Assembly: GCF_040954835.1 (NCBI RefSeq)
Contig: NC_090716.1
Location: forward strand, 7,890,775-7,954,774
Source of the DNA: Lepisosteus oculatus
Taxonomy: Eukaryota > Chordata > Actinopteri > Semionotiformes > Lepisosteidae
Reading direction: 5' to 3'
Length of the DNA stretch: 64,000 nt
Part shown: one piece after another, positions 1 to 14,700 of the stretch
Numbering within the stretch: the stretch's first letter is position 1
Layout of the letters: every line of letters begins with the position of its first letter
The notes under the pieces: generated by a model
What the model was told of the DNA's origin: nothing
What the model saw: only the letters and a program-made list of their open reading frames with translations
Database searches by the model: none
Made by a program: the position numbers and the translations under genes

Positions 1-2325
1 TCCTTTAAGGAAGGTACAGATCAGGCTGCTAGTATCCAAACAGCCCAGATGCACTGAAATGCTTTCTTTTGTTTGTAACCTTGCTTTTTGTTCATACAGT
101 ATATTCTTAGTTGGACAGTACTTGTTAATTAAATATAACCAGGACTTACAAAATGCAGTGCCTGCATTTCTCTGCTAATTATGTAAATATGTAACTAAGA
201 TTTTTATTTTATACTGGTGACATTGCACTGAGATTCAGGTTTATGGTTGACTTGATTGTTGTTTTAGGATAGATAGTCAAGGAGGGATACCTTTGGCTGT
301 GTTTGGTTTAATTATTGGTAATTGACACATTTGAACTTTGTACTGTAGCTTAAGGATATGTTTCATTGTAAAAAGATATAGTAGCATTCAGGAAATCCAC
401 AAATGTGTTTGGAAGTAATGTTGTTACTTTAGATTACAGCTTTCAGAACCACTTTCTCTGTGGTATTTACCACCTGTGTTGACAACTGCTGGTATTATCT
501 GAAAGCTATGTTAAGACAGGGTTGTTGAATAGTGTAAAGCAGGTTTTACTTCACAAAACAAAATATGATATTTAATGTTTACAGTATCAAAATAGGAATA
601 TGTGAAACATGAATATTTCTTTATTGTTGACATTTTTAACTTTTTTTTTAAGAAAACATTGATATGATTCGTACTTTGTGACTCAGACTAGATTAAATCA
701 CACATAAATCATTACTTTGTGACAGATAAAAATCCAAGTAGTCATTTAGTGGAAAAATGCAAGAGTACATACTAAGGGTTTTGTTTTTTACTTTCCTGTC
801 ATTATCATCAAAGCAGTCTAATGAGTTGTTTATTATTAGAGGCAGTAGTTTATTACCCAGAACAGAAAATGAATTATATTTGGGCTACCTTCATCTCTAA
901 AAAAAGGGATATTTTAATGACTACAGAAAAAATAATTAGATTAATAAAGTAAATAGATGATAAAATAGTATACCATCTTGAACAGCATATTGTGCTATAA
1001 TTATACTGTATGAACATTCTATGAGGTTTGTGAACCTGCTTGATGCTTATTATGTTATTGGATGTACTTATTTAAGAAAAATAAAAACCTTAAGAAAAAT
1101 GCATTTTTTGGAATGGAATATAAAACAATAGAGTGGTGTTTATGTACAAAGTTGTTTTCTCTCTGTTTCCTCTTGAAAAAGTAGTGCAAAATTGAAATTC
1201 AGATGGAGGATTTGTAAATGATTTCTTCTTTTGAAGTGATGTTAAGTGTCTTTTTATATTTAAAGTGTGTCCTTTTATAGTGATTTTACAAAAACATATA
1301 TTTTGGTAAAAGAGCTACACATGGTATTTTAAATAAATAATTCTATCCTGGCATTCTGTCATGTATGATTTTAATTACATTCTCCACAATCCCCAACTAA
1401 TTTAATCAAATTGTACAGCACCTAGCAGTTATGCTGAATTTTGATCAAGTATGATTAACATGACCTTAATGAATATAAATGAAAAATTACCAAGATTAAG
1501 AAGAACTACATTAATTTGTATTCAATATACAGTAAATGTTAAACATAAAGTAATTGCTTGCAAAACTTAAAATGTTTTAAATCGAAACTAAACCACAATA
1601 GAAAACATTATTCTCGACTTGCGTTGCAATGGTGTAGGGTGCACAGTGTGGACCATTTACAGCATAGCATTGAGAAAGCACAATTGTGTTACACAGTGCA
1701 ATGATCATTATAGAATTATCTGATGCCCCTTGACTCCAATTACCAAGACTATCAGTATTTCGCAAAAGGTAAATCTAGATTATGTACTGAACAGACGTTC
1801 AAATAATGCAAATATGCTTGCCTTTGCCAGCAACCTGGTATTCAAAAAAGGATAGAATGCAAATTCTATTGTTAAATCATAGCTTAAAAACAGTCATACA
1901 AAAATGTCTGATGAGGAGAGTCTCCTTGATCAGCTCCAGTAGAGCTCTTTACAGGTACAGTACTTCCCTCGCATCACTAAATCGATATCTTGGTATTTTA
2001 ATAACTTGAGTCTCACGGTCACCACTCATGCCAATGCAAAATGTTGAAATTATATTTCTTTATTAATTAACTGGAAACAAAATTCCAAAATAAGTGTTAG
2101 ACTTCAGATTTTTTAAAATATTGCTCCAATCGGTCGTTTTTAATCGTCCAAGAATCCGTCGTCAGCTGGTTTAAATAAAAGGTTGTTACTTTCATGATGC
2201 AGTACTTGCCGAAAGAGGTCAGTATTTAGCATTCTCTTCGCCTTGCTACGCTCGCTTGTACGGAAAGGTCAGTGTGGTTTTATGCATGAATCAAATAGGA
2301 GTTATCACTTTATAGTTCGGTGGTA

Positions 2326-2538
2326 TCAGTTCGGTTTGAGGTTTCGGAACCAGTCCTTGTATTCAGTTTGCGTGTTCTCTTCGGGTCCTTGTGCGATTTC
2401 TCCGAGTCCTGCCTGGAGCGCTCTACTTTTAGTCCAGAAAAGGCTCAGGGTTATTACAACGCTCACCAGGAATAAATAGCTTTCTAAAAAAAACACTTCT
2501 AGCTGAACATTTTTTAATGAAGGAGTAGCATGATTCAC
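2326..2538 (-). other. Unassigned minus-strand ORF with one possible membrane segment
   Basis: A 70-codon open frame starting at an ATG whose complement is at 2,536-2,538. Its middle is hydrophobic (VSVVITLSLFW preceded by ESYLFL), followed by a polar, acidic tail. About 95 bp downstream on the same strand (2,142 to about 2,232) is a second short open frame ending in an acidic FLDD tail and a stop. The patch is richer in CpG than its surroundings. Several stops separate the frames and no sensible intron joins them. It could be a decayed gene or retrocopy, a small-protein gene, or chance. I do not recognise the family. Confidence 0.15.
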
Positions 2539-2869
2539 CGAGATTCAAACAATTGAAAAGTAAAGGCAAAACAGAAAGAACAACGTTTTAACCACTCTAG
2601 TAACTGTAATAAACTGTGAAAAACGATTGCACATGAACTTGGCAAGGGTTAAAGTAAAATGATCTCTCTGGCGGAATACTGTATCATAAAATTCTGAGTA
2701 ATGATAAAGATCACTTCACATTGCCCAATGACATTATTTCTTTTTCTTGACACAAACTTTTACAGAGTGTGGGACAAGCTACTGCCATATTATTGAAGCC
2801 ATTAGCCTTCTTGCAAAAAGTACCTGGATGAGGTCCTCAGTACGACTAGATATTACCTACCAATTTAAC

Positions 2870-3205
2870 TGTCCATCCATTTTCTTACTGCCTTATCCTA
2901 TACCGTGCTGCGGGGGAGCTGGAGCTGATCCCAGCATGCAAGGGGAAAGGACAGGCTCCGTCCTGCATGGGACACCAGTCCATTGCAGGGCAGACAAGGA
3001 TGCAAACACACACGCTCACACCTGGGCAACTTTTCCCAGAAGCCAATTCATGTACTGTACCAGTATCTCTTTGGACTGTGGGAGGAAACCCATGCAAACA
3101 TGGGAAAAGCAACAGACTCCATGCAGATAGCAAACCAAGTCTGGAATTGAAACCAGGCCCCCAGTGCTGCAAGGCAGAAATGCTAACCACAGCACTACCC
3201 TACCA
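2870..3205 (-). mobile_element. V-SINE-like element, copy 1 (reverse orientation)
   Basis: Read on the minus strand it has a tRNA-like head (TTAGCATTTCTGCCTTGCAG), a B-box-like stretch, the conserved central motif around TGGAGTCTGTTGC...TTTGCATGGG typical of the DANA/HE1 V-SINE superfamily, and a tail ending in TGGATGGAC. Similar short sequences flank it (CTACCAATTTAA near 2,857 and CTACCAAATTGAA near 3,200) and may be a target-site duplication. The ORFs crossing this stretch are repeat shadows. Confidence 0.7.
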
Positions 3206-5796
3206 AATTGAATTAAATAGACCCAATGTCCTCGTTGGTATTGCAACCTTATTTATTCTCTGAATTATTTCATTTATGTTTGTTCAGAGATGGATCATAT
3301 AATGTCAAGAGAATGACAGAGAGTATATTAAACATATTCATAAATATTAATGTTATATTAACTAAATTAGTCATGTGTAAGATTTGCTGCACACATTTTG
3401 TACTATATATTTAAAGGGATATATTTAGCTAAATTGAATGATTTCACAGATGTAATTTTCGAATCGTTTAGGAGAATACTGTACTTTTTGTAGTTTCAAA
3501 CTCAGAAGTTACGAAGCTGTTTATTTAAAAACAAAACATGCATAACATGATTTAGAATTCTATAATATGAAATAGAATTTCATACAAATTGAACTTGGTG
3601 CGACAGCTGTCTAAATATGTATGAAAACACTTTTCTGATAGAAACAATTAGTTATTTATCAAAATTACTGTACGGCCTTAAATATCACGTCTGTGCCCTG
3701 ACTAAGGTCCGCGATGAGCAATCATTTGATCCCACTGCTCATCTTCTCACAGAATAGTGATTGAGAAAGTGCCTCCTTGATTTATCCTGTATGTAAGCAT
3801 GAAAACATGAAATCAATGAAATGCATTTTCCCAGAGGTAAATTAAACATGCAAGTTGGTCTTAAAGATCAAAGACCCAATCAAAGCTAATCATGCTGCAT
3901 AAAAAGTGAATGTGTTCAGTTTAGCACAGTAATTAGAATATGAATCACAGTTCTATTCTATGCAAATTTGTGACTTCCACTCCAGATGGCACAGGGAAAT
4001 GCACCTGGGATATTAAACAAATTATCCTGAATCTTTAATTGCAACACCATACATATATTCAACAAATAAACTCATTAACGCTCAAGGACAACAATTCAAT
4101 TAAAACTGGCACAGATATAATGATTAGTTTTAACTAAATGTGTGGGTACATTAGATTGCGTATTTGTTTTTGGTTAGTTGAATAATATATGTGAATTTAA
4201 AAAAGAGTATAATAATTTGTATCTCAATTTTAGGTGCAGAAAATCATTTAAGGTTACAGATACATCTTTCATATCTTTGTATTTTCTAAAGCTTGCTTTA
4301 GAAGCCTTTTAATGACTGCGTCTAATGGCTTCTAATGATTACTTAAGCCTTTGACCTGTGTACAGTGTAGTATTAACATTTATTTTAAAAAATAACAATC
4401 TAGTTTGTATTTCCACTGAACTGTTAATAATGCAAAGTATGAGGAATCACAAACAGGGAATCTGGGGCTTATTTGCCTAATTATATTTGGAAGAAAAAAA
4501 TACATAAGCAATTTTAAGCTTTCCAAATCACTGTAAGCATACATTGTTTTATAATGTCAATTGAAACTGTTCTGGAAGTTCATATTTGCCAGTTCTCAGA
4601 GTTGCTTTCAGTTACATTTCTAAGATCTGGCCTCAAATATCTGGTTGCAACTGAGTCTTACATCAACAACCTGCTATCAAAGTGAGTCTCTGTCAATTGG
4701 AATTTCATATTATAATATGAAAATTATATAAATATGACTGAAAATATTACAATACTATAACGTTACAAATGCATGTATTACAATGATATTAGTCATTGTA
4801 AGACACTTTTTTGACATGCAAAAATTTAACCCAGAATGGTGGCTTGAGTCTTGAGTATTGCTTGGAGTCATTAGGAGATTTGGGTCTGGTATGAAAATGT
4901 AACATTTCATCTGGAGTGTACTCAGCTCTGTAAATTCAATTGTGCTTTACATTTTATAATCTAATATTAAACTTACGCTGTATGTGCACATGATTTTCTA
5001 TTATGCACCCTATTTTGTAAACAACAAATTACGATGACACAAATGAAGATCACCATTGCATTTTATTTTGTAGCCATACGTGTTTATGAACACAGTGAGA
5101 ACCCTGCTACTTGATGTGTTAAAACCTTAATTAAAAGCTGTGTTTTTACATCATTTTACACAAAGACTGACATGGCAAAGAATGCTTCTGTCTTGGCCTT
5201 TACAGAAAGTAAAAAATAAACATGTATGACATGAAAAATAAGTCACACTTTAATTATTTTGGTTCATTGTATCCCCCAGCAGTGAGCTTGTTAAATTCAT
5301 TTATATCGTCTACATATGACAACTGACTTGAACCATTGCAATTTTCTTTGGGGAGGAATACATATAATTGTCTAAAGTACATGTAAAATTCGTGTCTTCC
5401 TTTTCCTATTTGTTACACAACTTCACACAGCTCCGAAGAATTACCTGCCTCTCCCTTAAGTTCAATGACAGATAAAGATTGTAACTTGCTTGCAACCCAG
5501 CTGGTAGGAGGTGCATCCTGGGAAATAAACCAACATGGGGATCAGATCCAAGTAGCACCATGCAGTTCTAACATCATGACTGAGTGAGAGACAGGAACAA
5601 TAATAATCATCATACAATAATCTGATCTATCAAGAGTCACTGTGTGGATTCCCCCCTGTGCCATCGCTTAGCGAGTCTGCGTTTCCCGATCTATACTCCG
5701 AGACAATGTGATTGTTTCTGGCTGGCCCTGTGCTTGTATGTGTGCGTGCTTTAGAAAGCTCTACGGGGGAAGTGCATCACTCCCAATCTTCTCCGG

Positions 5797-8700
5797 ATGA
5801 TGGACAGGAACTACCCGACTTCCAGCTTTACAGACCCGCTGGCTTCACCAGCACAGACCGCAGCTTGGGCCTACGAGCGCAGCACCGCAAGCATCAAGCC
5901 TAGGTAAGAGGAGAAGGGGAGGGCGGCTCATCTTAAAAAGAAAATCCCGGTGATGTAAGGCCTAGCGCAACAAAATGTCGAGTTTTTTTTAAGTTTGCGT
6001 GCCGTCTTATATAGGACACCGAGTTAAAAAATATCGTCTTTCGTGCAATCACTCACTGTACCGAGTTAGGCATCTGTTTGCAAATGGAAATGGTGGACTT
6101 TGGGGAAATCGCTGCGCTACATTGTGACACTTATTACAATGTTGAAACTTAATTGCCATTAAACAGAAAGGAATATTTGTATTTAGATACGCTCACCATT
6201 GAAGTTCTGTGAATTGTGAAAATTATGAACTGTGCATTTGATCCGATCAAAACGAATAAACATTAGTCTGTGTCTTTCATGTGTATACGAAGAGTAAGGT
6301 TTTTTTTTCCACAAGTTGACACAGCTTTTTTTCTTCATTTCAAAAACATTAGTTCTAACCTGAAACAGACAACGTGTAGCACACGAGAGTGTTTAGTACC
6401 GCACTGCTTATTGTCAACAAATGGATACATAAAATAATCAGATGTATTTAATTTGTTTCTGGGAACTTTGGCGGATTTGATTGTGTAGTTAACCACTGGA
6501 CTGAGTGTATATATAAAAACTCGTCCATATCCAATAATATGATTACGTATTAGGAATTTTGTTTGTTGAAATAACTATTTTTACTAAATTAAGAGTAACA
6601 CGTAGCAAAAGAGGTCCTCCGTGGAGGCGTGGCCTTGTTTGTCAACATAAAAGGCTGCATTGTTTGGAAATTAAAAATTGCAGTACAGATCATACACATT
6701 GATTTTTATTATCTGCGATAACAGTGACCTTGCTTGTCCCGTTTTCTGAGAAAAGAATACCCTTGGTTTGCTATTTTAGGAAGAAACCCATTTGAAGTCA
6801 GTTAATGTTGTCATTTTTTGTTGTTGTTGATGTTGTTGTATCAGTTTTTAACGGAGCGGTGTCGTGCTATATTCCTTCATGGCCCATTATGGAGAAGTCA
6901 TGTAGACGTGCAGAATTAGAAAAAGGAGTTGCCCTGAAGAGATGGGGAAAAAACATGACACGATTTTGCTTTGCTCTTATTAAAGTGTCATCCACATATA
7001 GCAAACGTTTAAATATACCAGGGTACAGTGATAGGCTAAGCAATAGTATTAATGATGACAATGACTTTTGTGTTTGTTCCGAATTAACAAAAACTGAAAA
7101 CGCTCTTAAACGCGCATCTTCAAAGATTAAATCCACTGTATATTATTTTACCTGGAAAATAAAAATAGTTGCATCATTCTGTTTTGAAGCTGCAGTCATG
7201 TGGGGAGTCCTATGGTTCTTCTTTGCCTGATTTGGAAAATTATGTTTGTAGCTAAAAATCGGACCCTCAAGATTTTACTACATTGTAACAAAGTAACTAC
7301 AGCACTTTCACAAAGCCCAGCTTTAGAAACAGTACAATCCTAAACTGTTTTCACATAAAGTGAAAATAAAATCTAAAATAGCAGGTCTGTGTATATGAAT
7401 TGTACTTGCCCAATATTTCCTGAACTGAATGCAGTCTGCAAACATTTCTGTATCATAATACAGACCACATTTTAATTAATTAGGCTATATCCTTTTGTTT
7501 CCTGATAAAAATCATGATTTGTATGCTCAATGTTAATGTGGAACATTTGAGTAAACATTCATTGTTCAGCTTGATATATCCAAACATTTCTGTGGAATGG
7601 AAGAGCAGTCAACAACACTCATCTTGCAGACATGCTATAACCAGGTTGATATGTTTCAAGGGTTAAGTCTAACACAGGAGTAGCTAAAATCTCAAAAGTG
7701 CTGAGTTGCAGAGGTAACTCAGTATAGTTAATCTAGTGAACATGTACCTGGAACAAAATGCAAAGAAATAAAGTCAAGTCCTTGTTGTGTCATGACTAGC
7801 AGGGCCTCACCAGCCCTGACACCAGCTGGGAAATAAGTAAATCAACATAAAAACGTAATAAATAGCATGAATACCTTTCTCACTTAAAGTGTCACAACAC
7901 CAGACTGAACTTCTGCAGCGGGGATTCTAATATTATTTCAGTAATTTTCAAAATCGAACGGAAATTTCACATCGGATTCCTTTTGGTTGAAATAAGGATT
8001 GCAAAGAGGGTCATGGGCTCTGATACAGTACATGAAGTACATCATTAGATGGATTTTATTTCAAAAACTGCATTAAAAGTGTAATGTATGTTCGCTGGGA
8101 AAAGGGAAGGGTAATTATGCTCACAGCTATTCTTCTCTATTGCTGGTTTTAAGTGCATAAGACTCTTAAAAAAAAAAAAGCAAAGATTATAGCTCAAATG
8201 TAAATTTTGGCGCCACCACTGTGCTTTGTTCTGTACTCTGTGTCTACAGTAGGTTCAACACGTGCATGAGGGCTGTGTTTTCTTGTCTACTGATATTTGA
8301 TCAGGTTCTTTAAAGCACTTTCCAGTATCTGCTCCGAGTCAGCACTGGGGGGGAAAGAGAGAGAAGGAAAAGGTTTCAGCCCTGCTGTTTCCTGAATATG
8401 AATGTCAGTGCACATACTGTATCTGGAGGCAATCGCCACAATTTGTCTGCCTTTGTTTATAGGTTGTTTTCAGTGCACATCCTCCTTGACATGATAAGGT
8501 CACTTCAAATATGTCAGTGTGCTGGTTGTGAAGGGATTTAGGTCTTGTCAAATAGTGATACTGTGTACTCTGAGAGGGACTCTTGACCAAAGGCCTTTTT
8601 GGTCACATATTTACTGTTCAGCATGCTGGAGGAATTTCAGGGTTTTCCCTAATTTCAGGAACTGCAACAAACTTGGAAAGCTACATTTGCAGTGCACAGG

Positions 8701-11700
8701 GCATAGAAAAGCGATCGCAATGGCTTAATTACAAACGTGCAAGGATGAATTGTTAAAAGAGGGTGAGATACCACAGCTTTTCACGTAACAGAATGAATGA
8801 GTAAATGCTAGGTTCAGAAGAGGAAGGAATGTGTACAGTAAAAGTAAATATTTTATGTAAAAAAATAATTCAGAAGCACATCTGCTAAAACTGTATTTTT
8901 TGTGTAACAATATAACGTTGATGCACATTTGAAGATGTATCAAGTAAGGACGCGCCACAATTTTTGTTTGATTTTTTTACTGCTCACTGTTATTGTTCAC
9001 TGGTTTAGGAATGTATAATGTAACTTCAGAGCCTTAGCATAGGTAAAGTGTGCTTGTGATTCCGAATTTCAGGAAAAGTATGCATTTTCTTGAAAGCAAA
9101 GCATTGACGACAGTGATTACAGGTCCTGTTCATATCTTGAGTCACTGATCACATGAGCGAAAGAAAAATCTGAGCCTTTTCCCAAGCTTTAATATGATCA
9201 TTTTCAGTCAACCTTCAAATACAACATAAAATATCATTGAGTTATGGAGTGGTTCGTGACAACCTTATGAAATACACAAAACAGACACTCTTGTGATTTG
9301 CTTTTGCAAATTGTTTCAAGTGATGTAATTTTTCACTGGTGGATTGATCTAAGTAACAAAAGAATGTACCAAATTAATATTGCAAAGGAGACGCCTTATT
9401 CTTCTAGTGCTGCATGTGTTAGTGATGTGCAGACTAGATAGAATTAAAGGATATGATATTCTTTATTCTTCAAGACTGCACTGCACTTACAGAAGTGCAC
9501 TCGTGTGCACAAAAATAAGATAACTTTTATATTGGCATCAGTATATTTGATGGACTAGATTCTTAATGTTTCTGTGACAAGCAAACACTAGGCAAAACCC
9601 TCATTCACATTAATAAGCATCTCTTATTTCACTCTTTACAACATTATGTTTAAAATCATTTTGTTTGAAATGCACTTCAAACAATGTGATTCAGCAGTGT
9701 ATCATAGATATAGATTCAGGATAAGAGAGCTGTGGCCTAATGTTTAGTTAGCAAATGGAAAGGACCTTAAAAAGACTGAAAAAAAGAAATGGTTTTATCT
9801 TGGAAGTTTTTGCCAGTACAATGAATATTGCACTGCTGCAACAGATGGAAAAATCCAGAAAACCGGTTGTTAGGAAGCTGATTAAAGTATTCTTTAATGA
9901 TTTAAATTGTGAGAACATATCTGTTGTCTCGTTTGACTTCTGTCTTACTGTGAAAGGTGTTAACAATAATGGCCCATTTAGTATTTACTAACCAAAGTAA
10001 AGTTTGCTTTTATAAATGATTATTGTTGAAATGTTGATCGAATTCACAACAAACATGCTACAAGAGTATAAAATTGTGTCTGGAGCATTTTGAAGCCCAT
10101 ATAATTTAATGGCTTGGAGAATTTAATTTGTACTGTGTACCGATAACAGTTAGGAATGATACTGGAAAAAAAATCCTAGAAAAGACACTGTTTTTTGTCT
10201 GATCCACAATCTTTTAATGGTTTATTTGCCTTGTGGCTATGATTATTAGACACTAATGGACTCAGCTGAAACGCTCTTTAAGGATATAGTTTATCTTCCG
10301 GAAATCACAGTGAGTCAGTGTGTTTTGAAGTACTGATCTTTTTTTTACTGACTGGATGCCTACTTTGAGTTCACAGGCCATGTGTATTTACAGACAACAG
10401 CACTAGGTAAGTGTGAGCACAGGCCTCAGATGATGCACATGAAAACATTCACTAAATCAGTCATGTAACTGTTGGAAAAAATTCTAAAGTTTTTTTTTCA
10501 TTATACAAATCCAGCTTTTGTTTTGTTTTCTAAAATGTGAATAATAAACAAGAATAGGACTTGGCTCGTCATGTGGTTTGTGTAATGTAATTGTTTTCAG
10601 AAAGACATGTTTCTACTGGTGCACAAAGCTTTCCTAGTATCCTTTACTTGCTGGATTAAATAAACATTTTATTGCCTTGTCTAAACCTTTTTTAGGTATT
10701 ACATCTAAAAAACATTGGTGCTTTTAATGCCTCAGAACATGTGACCTTTTGGGAAATTGACTTCCTCTTCAGATTTAACAAATCTATATTAATATTAACT
10801 GGAACTTGGTCTGCTTAAGAAAAAAAAAACCTTTTCGGTTTCACATGAGTGCTGGGAACAGGTTGGTTCTTCAAAAATTCATATGATAAAGGTCACTTCT
10901 TGACCTCCCTAAAATGACAAAACAATCATAAGAGCCCTTAGTGTACTGGGACTTAAATAGTTGTACTTTATTTTTTATCTGCCCAAGTTCAGTTGTTTAT
11001 AATACAACATAACAGAACCATACTCATAACGTTATGTATCATACAATATCTTGAATTCATTTGTTTTTTTGAAGGTATCTTTCTGCACATTGGATACTAT
11101 GTTGTAACTCTAGTGGTACTGCTGATGTTACCTTTTCTACAAAAGAAATATGTGGATGTTTGCTTTCTTTAGATAGGTTACATCTGTTGTGTTAAAGCTT
11201 ACGAAAAAGATTATAAACACCTAATCTCTTTTGTAAAACAAATCCTTCTGTATTTGTCAACAAATGGTAGAGTAAAATGCAAAACCACTGCCCTCTTGTT
11301 ACTGAAAATTAAGAGGATGGAGTTCTCCTCCGCTTGCTTTTTAATGTGCATTTCTTAAGATTCTTCATGATGCACTGTATATCTGTTGGCCAAAAGGCAG
11401 TCCAAGTGAAATTCTTCTCAGCTGTGACCTTCATTAGAGTGTAATATTTAAGAATCGAATAGATCTTTATATAAACATAAATGGAGAAACATTTTAATGC
11501 TAATCTCTTCTACTTTGGCCTGTAATTAGGTCTGAACTGAGATGTATGTTTTGGATTTATTTTCCCTGCCAAGGAAAGGATTTCTGGTGTTTAAGACAGA
11601 CTGGCCAACAACATAGAAACGATTACACTTCATGGCCTGTGGTTGTTTTCTGTACTCACAAATGCACTGTCATTTAAATGTGAATAAGTGATACATTTCC

Positions 11701-14700
11701 AGACATATATTACATTCTCCAAATAATGTTGTAGCAGTTATGTTGTAGCGGTTGTGATTGTGTCAAAATGTACTCAATACCGTTTGATGGGAAGGACCTC
11801 TTGTATGTAATTTATAAAAGTCACAGGGTCACTTTTAATGGAAGATATAAACTGCTGGACTAATAGGAACTAACAAGAGCATTGAACTTGCTCTCTAGTG
11901 TATGTTTCCAAACAAGAGTTAACATGTTGTGCGATGTATTCTTTCAAATAGGATTTGGAAACATCTGTGAAAGAAAGGTTCAGGTGAAAGAATGATGTAT
12001 TCAAGTTATGAATCAAGGCCTGTAATCAGACAAAATAGCTAAGTTCCTCAACCTGTATTTATGAGCAGTGTGAGATCTGGTTTGAGAAGGATCACGTAAC
12101 TCCAGATCGATCTAATTAAATGTTCTTAGGTTTATTGCTGATAATTGCAAGGGATGGGCTACATACAGACGCAGTACCCAGTGAAAACAGGAACAGTATG
12201 GTAAGAAATGTGTCAGACCCAGAATAATAGATGATTTAATTAAAGTGGCCTGCCTTTTACTGAATGTCAGAACACTGGATTATCTGTAATGTATTTGTAA
12301 GGTTTATTGATTACTAATGTTCAACCTTCCATGGTTTAAAGCATCAATTTTTCTATATATACTTTAGTAAAACATTTCTAGGATACTACAGCTAGCTTAC
12401 AGGTTAAGTGCAATTTTGCAGTCGTGCAAATTAAAGCACCCTTGGAGAATTCAGCTTTGACAGCGTATCTGTTGTGTTTTATTAAATGTGCACTCTCAGT
12501 GCCTGAGGTAAAGCTCTGTTGACTGTTATCTTCCGAGATTATGCCTTTCTGACTTCGCATTGTTGTTCACTGTGCAGTTTGAGCTATGGAGCTACGCATC
12601 CTGAAACAGAGCTTCTCCACAGACAGACCTATGCTGCTTCCCATCAGCTCCCTTCATATGCTGCTGCACATCATGCCACAGGTGAGAGAGGTCAAAGCAG
12701 TAGTCCCGCAAGGCCTTGATCCTCCAGGTTTCGGAAGACAACTTCAGTCACTATGGAATTTAAAATTTCAGAATTTAATGTCATGTTACATTTTTTAAAC
12801 ACTGCTAAAACCACGTTTAGTGTTCTGTGTACAGTTTTGGTCACCTTCCTACAAAAAAAAGGCCTTTGCTTCTCTGGAATCTGTTTATAGAAATGTGGCC
12901 AGGTATATTTCTTGGCCTAAAGGACTGAACTACACAGACGATAAAAAGTTGTTTTGTTCTAGTCTTGAACAAATTAAATAAGCAGGGCTGATTCAACTTT
13001 TCAGAACCCTCAAAAGTATTGACAAAGTCAAAATAATGAACTTAAGAATCCATGAAACATGAACCAGGGGACACAAGTGGAAACTGGAAAAGCATTTAAA
13101 TATGAGAATAGGAGGCACTTATTATGCAAAAAGTTGTTAGCATTTAGAGCAAGCTTAACCTGCAGTGTTGCTGCATCTGCTACTCCGACTTCCTTCAGGA
13201 AATGACTGGAGGAGTTCCTCAGATCGTTTAGCCATTAGCAAGTAAGCAAGCTAAATTTCCACCCCTCACTTGTATCTCTCATGGTCTTATGCCTACACCT
13301 GCATGTTGTTGGGATTTGTTTTTTCCCCTAGGACTGTCGGGAATATTTGACACAGGTTTGCACACTGCTGGCAGTAACACTACTGAAACATCAGTCATGA
13401 ATTTCCTCTCTGCTATCGAGTCCCGGAACCAACAGGCTGGACCAGCAGCAGCCGCCCTGCTCCCACAGTTCAGGACTCCATCCTGGCAGACAGGTACAGC
13501 TGGGACCTCCTGCATGTTGTCAGAGCGAAGTGTTTGGCTGGAACATCTCAGGTGTTCTGAGGGTTCTGCGGTCAGAGAGGAATTGCCAGGTGTTCCCTGA
13601 AAATGTTCCTGAGTTTCCTTAATTCCTTCAGTGCTGCCTTTGTGGCTCATTAATCGTGAACATAGGGACACGCATGATTGGCATACTTTAAGTGTCACGA
13701 TCATTGATGTTTTTTTCTTTCCTCCGTTAGGCATGCATTCATCGGCGGCTACAGAGCTGTTTGTTACCGGAGCAATACCAGCTTCAGGAACGTTCCCCCC
13801 AACATCAGCTCTCTCTGCCTATCAGCATCCCAACACGTTCACCACAAGGAACTTTGCCACTACTCCATCTCTGACACTTCAGGATGCAGCTTTTAGCCCC
13901 TCGTCTAATGGCCTGTTGTCCCCCCACGATCCTTTGCTGCAGATCAAGTCAACCCAGGGCACTGTCCCGACTGCTTTGGCATTTGACCGCATTGGGAGCA
14001 CTGTATTGAGTACCAGCCTCCCACCACAGTCCTCAACATATCGTTCAGCCCAAGAATCGGCCCCTCATCTTTTGCAACCTCAGTTCAGTTTGCTACCCTC
14101 GTCCTTGGGAGGAGCACAGCAGGCGACTCAACCTTACAGCACATCGGTCTTCACAGGTTCAGCCACCTCCATCGAAAGAGCACTTCAGCGGGAATGTAGT
14201 GTTATCAAGCACCATCAGAGGCCTTCTAGTACCCAGTCAGTTCAGGCACAGTTGTCCAGCACTCAGCATTCTTTGCAAGGTTACCTAACCAGTGGAAGCG
14301 AAGTCGCTTTCCAGGATCCGTCAAGGCAATCAGCCATGCCCTGCAGCCCAATCGGAGACACTACTCAGGTGAGCAATGGAGGACCACAGCAAAAGACATC
14401 TCAAGCCACACTGGAGCAAACTCAGGCATATCCATCATCCATCCCTTCCCCAGGATTTTCATCTGCATCCAACACAAAAGCAAAAGACTGTTCTACAAAG
14501 CACACCCAGCCCTCCTCAAAGACCTCTAAATCCCAAAGTGTATCTCCTGATGTTCAGCCTCAGAGTTACCCCTCCCCTGTGCAGAAACAGAGTACAGTAA
14601 TAGCCAGCCAGCCACAGGTCTACACCTCTGCACAGCTGCCTAGCTTAATGTCTGTAAGCCAGTCGCAAAACTACGTGACTTCACAGGCCATGTCCAGTAG

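Larger units (their letters stand above)
1..5640. other. Intergenic region upstream of QSER1
   Basis: AT-rich sequence with no convincing multi-exon gene. In human the gene upstream of QSER1 is PRRG4 on the same strand, so the leftmost ~1.1 kb (very AT-rich, AATAAA near 947 and AATAAA-like sequence near 1,076) could be the 3' UTR of a prrg4 orthologue lying to the left. This is inference only; no PRRG4 coding sequence is visible. The region holds one V-SINE-like copy (about 2,870-3,205) and an unexplained CpG-containing patch with short minus-strand ORFs (2,100-2,540). I recognise nothing else. Confidence 0.5.

Noticed and set aside
2747-3263. Cluster of ORFs on both strands around 3 kb
   Set aside because: They lie in a V-SINE-like copy. 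The same translated phrases recur at the 53.1-kb copy.
6805-7230. 141-codon open frame in QSER1 intron 1
   Set aside because: No recognisable domain, low-complexity start, no splice or promoter support, and an overlapping antisense frame of similar quality. Probably chance.
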